Part shown: positions 1-5,168 of the stretch, one piece after another
Numbering within the stretch: the first letter of the stretch is position 1
Layout: each line of letters begins with the position of its first letter
DNA from: a bacterium
GTDB taxonomy: Bacteria; Krumholzibacteriota; Krumholzibacteriia; Krumholzibacteriales; WJIX01
Reading direction: 5' to 3'
Assembly (NCBI GenBank): GCA_021160845.1
Contig: JAGHBT010000126.1
Coordinates: forward strand, 1-8,110
DNA length: 8,110 bases
The notes under the pieces: model-generated
The model's input: the letters and a program-made list of their open reading frames with translations, nothing else
What the model was told of the DNA's origin: nothing
Database searches by the model: none
Position numbers and translations under genes: made by a program

Positions 1-1112
1 ACTAGTCCATCCCCAATACCCGCGGCTTCTCTCTCCTCGGGTGACATACAGGCATGTGTCATGGAAGCAGGGTGCTGAATAAGAGACTCAACCCCTCCAA
101 GGCTTACGGCCAGGGTATGAATCTTTACAGAATTCATCATTGTCTTTCCAGATTTCAACCCGCCTTTAAGGTAGAAACTAATCAACGCTCCGGGACCATC
201 CGTCTGCTTCTTATGTGTTTCATACTGCGGGTGTGATTTAAGCCCGGGGAAAGCCACTTTTTCAACTTTTGGATGAGATTCCAGGTATTCCGCTATTTTC
301 TGAGCATTTTCGCAATGACGCTTCATTCTAATCGACAGCGTTTTAATCCCTCTTGCCACAAGAAAGGCATTAAACGGATCTATTGTTCCACCAATTTCAG
401 TAGCCATCGAGCGAAAATGTTTATAGTCTTCTTCGGTTTTTAGGACAACTATTCCGGCTACAACATCGGCGTGCCCATTAAGAAATTTGGTCATCGAATG
501 AAGAACCAAATCCGCGCCAAAATCCAGCGGTTTTTGAAGAATAGGGCTCATAAATGTATTATCAACACATAGTTTAGCACCATTGTCATGGGCAATATCA
601 GCAATAGCGGCAATATCTGAAACAACTATCGTCGGGTTTGCGGGCGTTTCAACATATATAAGCTTTGTTTCAGGTGTAACAGCGGCTTTAACAGCCTCAA
701 TATCCGAGGTGTCAACAAAACTAACCTTAACACCAAATTTGGTAAATATAGTACTTAATAAAGCGCTCGTAGAACCATATACGGCTTCGCTGCTGACAAC
801 ATGGTCACCCGCGCTGAGTAAGGAAGCAAACACCAAATGAACCGCGGCCATGCCGGTAGCACATCCCACAGCCTTGTACCCATTTTCAAGTATAGCCACT
901 ACTTGTTCCACAGATTGAATAGTCGGGTTTCCCACGCGAGTATAGATATATCCTTCCTCTTCGCCGCTGAACAACCTGGCTCCGTGGTCAGCATCCTTAA
1001 ACGCGAATGTTGACGTTTGATATATTGGAGTTACCACACATCCCGTTTCATTATGGATCAAACTTCCATGAACACACTTAGTGTTTTGTCCATACTTCCT
1101 AATGTCCTCCAT
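1..1112 (-). CDS. PLP-dependent trans-sulfuration enzyme (methionine gamma-lyase / cystathionine gamma-lyase-like), C-terminus cut by window
   Basis: I translated 370 codons from ATG at 1112; the frame is open to base 1, so the last ~25-30 residues of a family usually near 395-400 aa lie outside. Seen: the YTRVGNPT motif (57-64; Tyr and Arg bind PLP phosphate of the partner subunit), the stacking tyrosine in VYGST (111-115), VDNTF (183-187; Asp to the pyridine nitrogen), the PLP lysine K209 in HSMTKFLNGH, and SLGGVESLIQHPASMTH (337-353). The family performs alpha,gamma- or gamma-elimination on methionine, cystathionine or homocysteine in the cytoplasm. The signature is mixed: Ser114 replaces the Cys that classical methionine gamma-lyases carry after Tyr-Gly, and GGVES is cystathionine-lyase-like, whereas IQHPASMTH is methionine-lyase-like. 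Exact substrate is therefore open. AAAGGA lies about 11 bases before the start. It has its own promoter and follows mrp by 158 bases. Confidence 0.93.
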   Translation of the reverse strand, partial: MEDIRKYGQNTKCVHGSLIHNETGCVVTPIYQTSTFAFKDADHGARLFSGEEEGYIYTRVGNPTIQSVEQVVAILENGYKAVGCATGMAAVHLVFASLLSAGDHVVSSEAVYGSTSALLSTIFTKFGVKVSFVDTSDIEAVKAAVTPETKLIYVETPANPTIVVSDIAAIADIAHDNGAKLCVDNTFMSPILQKPLDFGADLVLHSMTKFLNGHADVVAGIVVLKTEEDYKHFRSMATEIGGTIDPFNAFLVARGIKTLSIRMKRHCENAQKIAEYLESHPKVEKVAFPGLKSHPQYETHKKQTDGPGALISFYLKGGLKSGKTMMNSVKIHTLAVSLGGVESLIQHPASMTHACMSPEEREAAGIGDGL

Positions 1113-1172
1113 TTTACACCATTTCCTTTCTAAATAAGGTAATAGGCAATCTCTACGACAACTCACTCAGAG

Positions 1173-1202
1173 ATTATAACCTAAAAAAAAATGATTTTCC
1201 AA
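1173..1202 (-). promoter_or_regulatory. sigma-70-like promoter of the trans-sulfuration enzyme gene
   Basis: On the minus strand TTGGAA (1202-1197) is followed after 18 bases by a perfect TATAAT (1178-1173). The spacer contains a run of nine T. Transcription would start near 1166, leaving a leader of about 54 bases before the ATG at 1112. The -10 box is perfect and the -35 box matches 4 of 6. Confidence 0.6.
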
Positions 1203-1270
1203 TAATCCTTAGTAAAGCACAGGCTAATTAATTTAGCTGGAATGCCTGATTTGCATATACACTTTTCTGC

Positions 1271-2080
1271 TTAATCTTTTTTATTCAGCTTTAATATCGG
1301 AGCAGAAATCTTAGCAAAGGCATTCGCCGCTTCTGTTCCGGCATATAAAGATACAAAAGGCTTCCCGTCGTCACTGGCAGTGACGATGGCGGGGTCTATT
1401 GGTAAACTTCCAAGGAGTGGGATATTCATATCGCTGGCCATAGCTTCCCCTCCTCCAGTTTTAAATATCTCCGTACGTTCTCCGCACTTCGGGCATACAA
1501 ACCAACTCATATTCTCCACTACCCCAAGTACAGGCAGATTAAGTTTACGGCAGAAACTGACGCATTTCCGAACATCCACTATAGCCAGACTCTGAGGAGT
1601 TGTAACTATTATCGCGCCATCGGCCTTTCCCATAAGCTGAACAATCGATAGTGGTTCATCGCCTGTTCCTGGAGGAGAATCCACAATCAAATAGTCAAGC
1701 TCACCCCAGTGAACATCCGAGAGAAACTGTTTGATCATTTTATACTTCAACGGTCCCCGCCATATTACCGCGTCATCACTCTGCCGGAGGAGAAAAGCTA
1801 TAGACATTACACTGAGATTATTACCAATCTTCAAAGGCTCAATAGCTCCTTCGCTTCCTTGCAGCTGAGTTCCCTCCACGCCAAGAAGCTTCGGCACACT
1901 CGGTCCATGAATATCAATATCCAAAAGGCCAACTTTTTCGCCGGCCGAGGCAAGTGACACCGCAAGATTTACCGCTACCGTACTCTTTCCTACTCCCCCC
2001 TTGCCGGAAAGAACCATCACCTTGTGTTTGATAGTACTCATTCGTTCTTTAACTTTTACATCATCTGAAGTATCGCTCAT
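1271..2080 (-). CDS. mrp: Mrp/NBP35 (ApbC) family iron-sulfur cluster carrier ATPase
   Basis: A 269-residue P-loop protein of the MinD/NifH superfamily. Seen: deviant Walker A GKGGVGKST (26-34), DIDIHGPS (54-61), SPPGTGDE (135-142, Walker B/switch region), and a CxxC pair C196/C199 within FVCPKCGE, which in this family binds a bridging Fe-S cluster between two subunits. Mrp proteins bind and pass on Fe-S clusters in the cytoplasm using ATP. There is no N-terminal MIP18/DUF59 domain and no NBP35-type N-terminal four-cysteine ferredoxin motif, so it is the short stand-alone form. The start at 2080 is chosen because AGGAGGT ends three bases before the ATG; the frame continues 26 codons further up to 2158 but those lack Mrp-like sequence. 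It lies 234 bases below the orange-protein-like operon and probably belongs to the same pathway; it could be transcribed by read-through or from its own promoter. Confidence 0.95.
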   Translation of the reverse strand: MSDTSDDVKVKERMSTIKHKVMVLSGKGGVGKSTVAVNLAVSLASAGEKVGLLDIDIHGPSVPKLLGVEGTQLQGSEGAIEPLKIGNNLSVMSIAFLLRQSDDAVIWRGPLKYKMIKQFLSDVHWGELDYLIVDSPPGTGDEPLSIVQLMGKADGAIIVTTPQSLAIVDVRKCVSFCRKLNLPVLGVVENMSWFVCPKCGERTEIFKTGGGEAMASDMNIPLLGSLPIDPAIVTASDDGKPFVSLYAGTEAANAFAKISAPILKLNKKD

Positions 2081-2175
2081 TTTACCTCCTCTATCACTCG
2101 CTCTATAACCCTTTTTCGAATCTCTGTGAAATATTGTAGGGGGCAAGTTAAATAGCAATTAAGCCCCTAAACCCT

Positions 2176-2204
2176 TTTATAGTTGGCACATTTTCACTAT
2201 ACAA
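2176..2204 (-). promoter_or_regulatory. possible sigma-70-like promoter for mrp
   Basis: On the minus strand TTGTAT (2204-2199) is followed after 17 bases by TATAAA (2181-2176). The -10 matches 5 of 6 but the -35 only 3 of 6. It sits in the 234-base gap between the small glycine-rich gene and mrp and would give a leader of roughly 90 bases. I searched this gap for a GG-N10-GC sigma-54 element and found none with correct spacing. Confidence 0.35.
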
Positions 2205-2291
2205 CATAATATCGGGAAAGGGAAACTTTTTCCTTGCCGTTTAGTATATTACCGTAATTCTGCAGTTATTTCTTCGCCTGTACCACTTTAT

Positions 2292-2311
2292 AGAATCATT
2301 GCCAACATTCT
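2292..2311. promoter_or_regulatory. imperfect palindrome, candidate activator site upstream of mrp
   Basis: AGAATCATTGCCAACATTCT on the plus strand; the halves match at 7 of 10 positions. It resembles the palindrome at 3553-3572 (16 of 21 positions when one flanking base is included), sharing ATCATTGC. It lies just past the stop of the 46-residue gene and about 210 bases before the mrp start. It could equally be a weak hairpin at the end of the upstream message. Confidence 0.3.
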
Positions 2312-2314
2312 AAT

Positions 2315-2455
2315 TTATCTTCTGTTCCTTCCTCTTCCGGTCCCTTGGTTTCTTCCCGCTCCGCGGCCTCCGCCCCCACTTTTTCCACAATCTCCCAATC
2401 CCCTTCCGGTACGAGCTCCTTTTCCATCGGGTCCTGTCTTGTCTCCTCTTGGCAT
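2315..2455 (-). CDS. 46-residue Gly/Arg-rich protein, short paralogue of the DUF5320-type neighbour
   Basis: A small gene from ATG at 2455 to TAA at 2315, with an excellent Shine-Dalgarno AAGGAGGA eight bases before the start. The first 23 residues match the start of the adjacent DUF5320-type protein at 15 positions (pattern MPxGDxxGPDGxGxxTGRGxGxC), including Cys23. The rest is almost only Gly, Arg, Asn and Ser, ending in RNRR, so it is very basic and probably unstructured; the C-terminal coiled coil of the neighbour is missing. Twenty-six bases separate it from the stop of that gene, so the two are almost certainly co-transcribed. I read it as a tandem duplicate reduced to the conserved head module. 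Function is unknown; the shared head and cysteine suggest the same partner or cluster as the neighbour. The ribosome site and protein-level conservation argue against a chance frame. Confidence 0.8.
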   Translation of the reverse strand: MPRGDKTGPDGKGARTGRGLGDCGKSGGGGRGAGRNQGTGRGRNRR

Positions 2456-2481
2456 AATTATATCCTCCTTATTTAGGTCAA

Positions 2482-2886
2482 TTAACCCTTCTTGCTTTCC
2501 TTTTCCAACTCCTCGATACGTTTGGTAATACTTTCCAGGCTTTGCTTCAAATAATCCGCCTGCCCGCTTAAATACTCCTTTTCCTGATCCTTTGTTATAC
2601 CAGCATTCGGGATGTACTGAGGAGCGGCGCCTACTCCATAATAACCTTGTTCCATTGTTCCGGGTAACCCCGCACCATAAAATCTGTTACCCCATCCGAA
2701 GCCGCCAGCTCCGTACCCTCCCCTGAATCCGCGTCCGCCACCCCTGCCGAAGCCACCGCCACCGCGGAAGCCACCGCCAACAGCACGGTTCATGTAACCC
2801 GGCATGTTGTAACCTGCGCAAAACCCAGCGCCTCTACCTGTCATTGGTCCAAATCCATCTGGTCCTCTTCTGTCTCCGCTTGGCAT
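2482..2886 (-). CDS. DUF5320-type glycine-rich protein with C-terminal coiled coil
   Basis: A 134-residue protein starting MPSGDRRGPDGFGPMTGRG, the typical head of DUF5320 proteins, which from memory commonly sit beside NifX/NifB-like proteins and Mrp ATPases in anaerobes. Residues 1-75 are Gly-rich with many Arg, Phe and Tyr and one conserved-looking Cys23. Residues about 100-132 form a charged amphipathic helix (YLKQSLESITKRIEELEKES) that should make a coiled coil. There is no signal peptide or membrane segment. AAGGAGG ends five bases before the ATG at 2886. It lies 35 bases after the FeMo-cofactor-domain gene and 26 before the 46-residue gene, in one operon. The biochemical function of the family is not known; a scaffold or accessory role in metal-cluster handling is inference from context. 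Confidence 0.88.
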   Translation of the reverse strand: MPSGDRRGPDGFGPMTGRGAGFCAGYNMPGYMNRAVGGGFRGGGGFGRGGGRGFRGGYGAGGFGWGNRFYGAGLPGTMEQGYYGVGAAPQYIPNAGITKDQEKEYLSGQADYLKQSLESITKRIEELEKESKKG

Positions 2887-2921
2887 AACTGCCTCCTTCT
2901 TCTCAAGAGATGTAGCTCAAT

Positions 2922-3416
2922 CTACATCTCGCTCCTTTTAAAAACCCCATAATTACTTCCATGACGTAATCCTCCCCTTCCACGACCATCCCCCCCACCT
3001 CTTCTTCTCCTTCTCCCGCACCCCGGCATAAGAAAACCGGCATTAGCAATCTTATTCTCTTTCAATGCCATAATGATTTCTTCTATATTCCCGCTGATCC
3101 ACCCAATAATCTCAATGCCGGCAGAATTGACAAACCGGGCGGCAAAATCTGATATAGCGCCGCAAACAAGCAAATCAATGTTAAGTTCTCTTAACCTTTC
3201 AACCTTTCTACTGACCATCCCCCCACTAAACTGCGGTGGAAAAATCCTGACATATTGCCCCCCGTTTTCATCATCACCGCGGAAAACCGGCAGATCCCAT
3301 TCCGACCTTGATACCTCACGGTTTTCCACCATTTCAACAACCATAACCCTGCCCGCGGATTCAAAGACCGGAGATATTCTATCATTCCATATTGTAATTG
3401 CTATTCTAGACATCAT
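2922..3416 (-). CDS. dinitrogenase iron-molybdenum cofactor / orange-protein-like (NifX-NifB C-terminal domain) protein
   Basis: A 164-residue cytoplasmic protein. Residues 3-128 fit the dinitrogenase FeMo-cofactor domain (PF02579): IAITIWNDRISPVFESA at the start, then RLRELNIDLLVCGAISDFAARFV (75-97) and the second-half IEIIGWISGNIEEII. This domain binds metal-sulfur clusters, such as FeMo-co precursors in NifX or the Mo-Cu cluster of Desulfovibrio orange protein. After MPGCG (130-134) comes a basic Arg/Gly tail. Cysteines are C85 and C133. Start choice: AGGTGA (3432-3427) is 11 bases before ATG 3416; ATG 3413 gives the more family-like MSRIAI start, and ATG 3425 has only 2-base spacing. A start at 3482 is ruled out if the sigma-54 promoter is real, because it would lie upstream of the promoter. 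First gene of the sigma-54 operon. No nitrogenase genes are visible, so a nif role is unlikely. Confidence 0.9.
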   Translation of the reverse strand: MMSRIAITIWNDRISPVFESAGRVMVVEMVENREVSRSEWDLPVFRGDDENGGQYVRIFPPQFSGGMVSRKVERLRELNIDLLVCGAISDFAARFVNSAGIEIIGWISGNIEEIIMALKENKIANAGFLMPGCGRRRRRGGGDGRGRGGLRHGSNYGVFKRSEM

Positions 3417-3445
3417 ATCACTCATTTCACCTACGCAAATGAAAT

Positions 3446-3461
3446 TGCATCTTATATGCCA
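3446..3461 (-). promoter_or_regulatory. sigma-54 (-24/-12) promoter of the orange-protein-like operon
   Basis: The minus strand reads TGGCATATAAGATGCA. Compared with the consensus TGGCACGNNNNTTGCA, the invariant GG (-24) and GC (-12) are both present with the exact ten-base spacing; mismatches are limited to the sixth, seventh and twelfth positions. The predicted start of transcription is near 3435, about 19 bases before the ATG at 3416. The upstream neighbour encodes a sigma-54 activator, which fits. Confidence 0.8.
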
Positions 3462-3506
3462 AAAACTTAAATCCCACCACAAATAGCTGCATCGTATTGT
3501 TATTAC

Positions 3507-3618
3507 GGTCGTTATAGAATAATTAGATATTTAAAAAAACAAGGCTGGGTTAAGCATCATTGCGATAATGCTATACTAATGGAACGATATTAATTGCAAA
3601 TATGCAAATATAACGACC
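3507..3618. repeat. 10-bp perfect inverted repeat with arms at 3507-3516 and 3609-3618
   Basis: GGTCGTTATA at 3507-3516 is the exact reverse complement of TATAACGACC at 3609-3618, with 92 bases between. The arms bracket most of the space between the activator gene and the operon, including the palindrome at 3553-3572. They could be paired protein-binding half-sites or chance in AT-rich DNA. Confidence 0.4.
3553..3572. promoter_or_regulatory. imperfect palindrome, candidate upstream activator site (enhancer) for the sigma-54 operon
   Basis: AGCATCATTGCGATAATGCT; the two ten-base halves match at 8 positions. Its centre is about 127 bases upstream of the predicted sigma-54 start, inside the usual -100 to -200 range of activator sites. 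Related CATTGC-core sequences occur at 2292-2311 and 5076-5089. An alternative reading is an RNA hairpin at the end of the activator message: the minus strand can fold into an eight-pair stem with one G-U pair, and a T7 run follows 13 bases later, which is farther than in normal intrinsic terminators. Confidence 0.45.
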
Positions 3619-3624
3619 CAACGC

Positions 3625-4974
3625 TTACCTCTTTCCCTTCGAGTTTCGCCCGTCAACAGACGGAAGCTCAATATTCAATCTCTTGATCTTTCTCCACAGG
3701 GTTGTTTCGTGCATACCCAACTGCTCGGCGGCCTTCTTTCTGTTCCAGTCATTCTTTCTGAGAACATCCTTTATAAATACCGCTATGAGCTTATCCAGGC
3801 TGTTTACCTTTAAAACTTTGTCTTCTTCTCTCTCCTCTCTAAAAAACCGCGGCAGATGCTCGGGTCCTATTACATCCGCTCTACATAGAACAAAGGCATG
3901 TTCAATTATATTCTCAAGTTCACGAACATTTCCGGGAAAATTGTACCGCATAAGGATAGCCATAACCTCGGCAGATACGCCTCGAATATCCTTGTTTTTA
4001 AGGGTGTTAAACATATTAACAAAATGCCGAACAAGAATCGGAATATCTTCCATCCTTCGAGCCAACGGGGGAATATCCAACCTGACAATATCAATCCTGT
4101 AGTAAAGATCTTGTCTGAACTCTCCTGAATTTACAAGTCCTTTCAAACTTTTGTTGGTAGCGGTTATAATCCGCACATCCGCTTCTTCGGTTTCAGTGCT
4201 TCCCAGAGGCTCATAGATACCCTCCTGCAGCACCCGCAGCAGTCGCGCCTGCATTGCGGGAGACACATCTCCAATTTCATCGAGAAATATTGTTCCCCCA
4301 CGGGCTCTGGCGAATCTTCCGGGTTTATCTCTTTTCGCGTCCGTAAAAGCACCCGCCTTAACCCCAAAGAGTTCAGCTTCCAGAAGCGAATCAGGTAACG
4401 CGCCACAGTTTACCGTAACAAGGGGTTTTTCATGTCTATAGCTCAGGTTGTGAAGCGCCCTCGCGAAGAGTTCCTTTCCTGTTCCACTTGCCCCTTCGAT
4501 AAGAACAGTACTGTCGCTCTCCGCTATATCGGGCAATATATCAAAAAGTTCCCACATCTTGTGATTCTTGCTTATTATATCTTCGAAACTGTAACTCTTC
4601 TCGAGACGTTTCCTCAGTTCAATCTCTGTCGAGATATCTCTAAATGTTTCAACCCCGCCAATAACCTTTCCTCTCTCATCCTTTAATAGAGCTGTAGAAA
4701 CAGATAGCTTCAACGGTTTCCCGTCGGCCCTAACTATAGTTACCGCTTCATTAACTATCGATTTCCCTGTCTTCATCGTCCTTCGCATAACACAGGATCT
4801 TTCACAGATATTGGCCTTGAAAATCTCAGCGCAGAACCTCCCTACCGCTTCTTCTTTTAAAACTCCAATAATCCTCTCCGCGGCACTGTTTAAGTATGTT
4901 ATCCGCCAGTCCAGATCGACGGTAAAGACACCGTCGGCAATACTGTTTAGTATTATTTCACTCTTGAAATCCAT
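3625..4974 (-). CDS. sigma-54-dependent transcriptional activator (PAS - AAA+ - Fis-type HTH)
   Basis: A 449-residue enhancer-binding protein. Domains: PAS about 5-115 with C48, C57 and C61 (C-x8-C-x3-C), then a short linker and the AAA+ domain about 130-365. The AAA+ domain has Walker A GASGTGKE (161-168), the sigma-54 contact loop GAFTDA (208-213; canonical GAFTGA, with Asp replacing the second Gly), Walker B TIFLDEIGD (228-236), arginine-finger region FRQDLYYR (286-293) and FPGNVRELEN (346-355). A Fis-type helix-turn-helix follows (409-432, NRKKAAEQLGMHETTLWRKI). There is no phospho-receiver domain, so the PAS domain probably receives the signal. The three cysteines suggest redox, Fe-S or metal sensing (inference). 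Start ATG 4974 follows an in-frame stop 24 bases upstream; a G-rich stretch serves as a weak ribosome site. The gene lies directly upstream of, and in the same direction as, the sigma-54 promoter it most likely controls. Confidence 0.95.
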   Translation of the reverse strand: MDFKSEIILNSIADGVFTVDLDWRITYLNSAAERIIGVLKEEAVGRFCAEIFKANICERSCVMRRTMKTGKSIVNEAVTIVRADGKPLKLSVSTALLKDERGKVIGGVETFRDISTEIELRKRLEKSYSFEDIISKNHKMWELFDILPDIAESDSTVLIEGASGTGKELFARALHNLSYRHEKPLVTVNCGALPDSLLEAELFGVKAGAFTDAKRDKPGRFARARGGTIFLDEIGDVSPAMQARLLRVLQEGIYEPLGSTETEEADVRIITATNKSLKGLVNSGEFRQDLYYRIDIVRLDIPPLARRMEDIPILVRHFVNMFNTLKNKDIRGVSAEVMAILMRYNFPGNVRELENIIEHAFVLCRADVIGPEHLPRFFREEREEDKVLKVNSLDKLIAVFIKDVLRKNDWNRKKAAEQLGMHETTLWRKIKRLNIELPSVDGRNSKGKR

Positions 4975-5040
4975 AGTCGCCCCCGCGCAAACCGTCTATT
5001 CAAAAGAGAGAGAAGAGTTCACTTAAAACACGCTATATTT

Positions 5041-5069
5041 ATACTAAGAAAAATAATCCTGATTTGCAA
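5041..5069 (-). promoter_or_regulatory. possible sigma-70-like promoter of the activator gene
   Basis: On the minus strand TTGCAA (5069-5064), a 17-base spacer, then TAGTAT (5046-5041); each box matches 4 of 6. It lies about 67 bases before the ATG at 4974. The 194-base gap 4975-5168 also holds the CATTGC-core site just upstream of this -35 box. I saw no intrinsic terminator for the membrane-protein gene in the gap. Confidence 0.35.
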
Positions 5070-5075
5070 GGCAAA

Positions 5076-5089
5076 CATTGCAATAACGC
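5076..5089. promoter_or_regulatory. CATTGC-core motif upstream of the activator gene, candidate autoregulatory site
   Basis: CATTGCAATAACGC matches 12 of 14 positions of CATTGCGATAATGC inside the palindrome at 3553-3572; both differences are transitions. It begins seven bases upstream of the proposed -35 box of the activator gene. Only the ATTGCAAT core is itself palindromic. Confidence 0.3.
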
Positions 5090-5168
5090 AGCTATATCTT
5101 TGAGTGGATTCCAGGCAAGCAATAACATAAATTCTATTTTGTCCACATCCCTAAATAATACGACTTGT

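Noticed and set aside
583..840. 85-codon plus-strand frame inside the trans-sulfuration gene
   Set aside because: It is antisense to a clearly conserved PLP-enzyme segment and has low-complexity Ala/Ser/Thr content expected of a shadow frame.
1114..1122. ATG at 1122 as an alternative start of the trans-sulfuration gene
   Set aside because: It is in another frame and hits a stop after two codons.
1200..1270. Inverted repeats CAGGC...GCCTG and GCTAA...TTAGC after mrp, as a terminator
   Set aside because: The stems are short and compete for the same bases, and the T9 run lies more than 20 bases further on and overlaps the spacer of a good promoter.
2081..2158. 26-residue N-terminal extension of Mrp
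   Set aside because: The extension has no Mrp-like sequence, and AGGAGGT sits directly before the internal ATG at 2080.
2140..2172. Sigma-54-like element AGGGGCTTAATTGC before mrp
   Set aside because: The spacing between GG and GC is nine, not ten, bases; sigma-54 promoters do not tolerate this well.
2922..3482. nif nitrogen-fixation role for the FeMo-co-domain protein
   Set aside because: No nifHDK, nifB, nifE/N or related genes are in view, and the DUF5320/Mrp context is typical of non-nif loci.
3595..3622. Second sigma-54 promoter using GGG...TTTGCA near the activator stop
   Set aside because: GG and GC are eleven or more bases apart, the wrong spacing, and the clear promoter at 3446-3461 is closer to the gene.
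3898..4128. Plus-strand and alternate-frame open stretches across the activator, GGT-family, FeMo-co-domain and mrp genes
   Set aside because: They overlap strongly supported minus-strand genes, lack ribosome sites and encode no recognisable protein.
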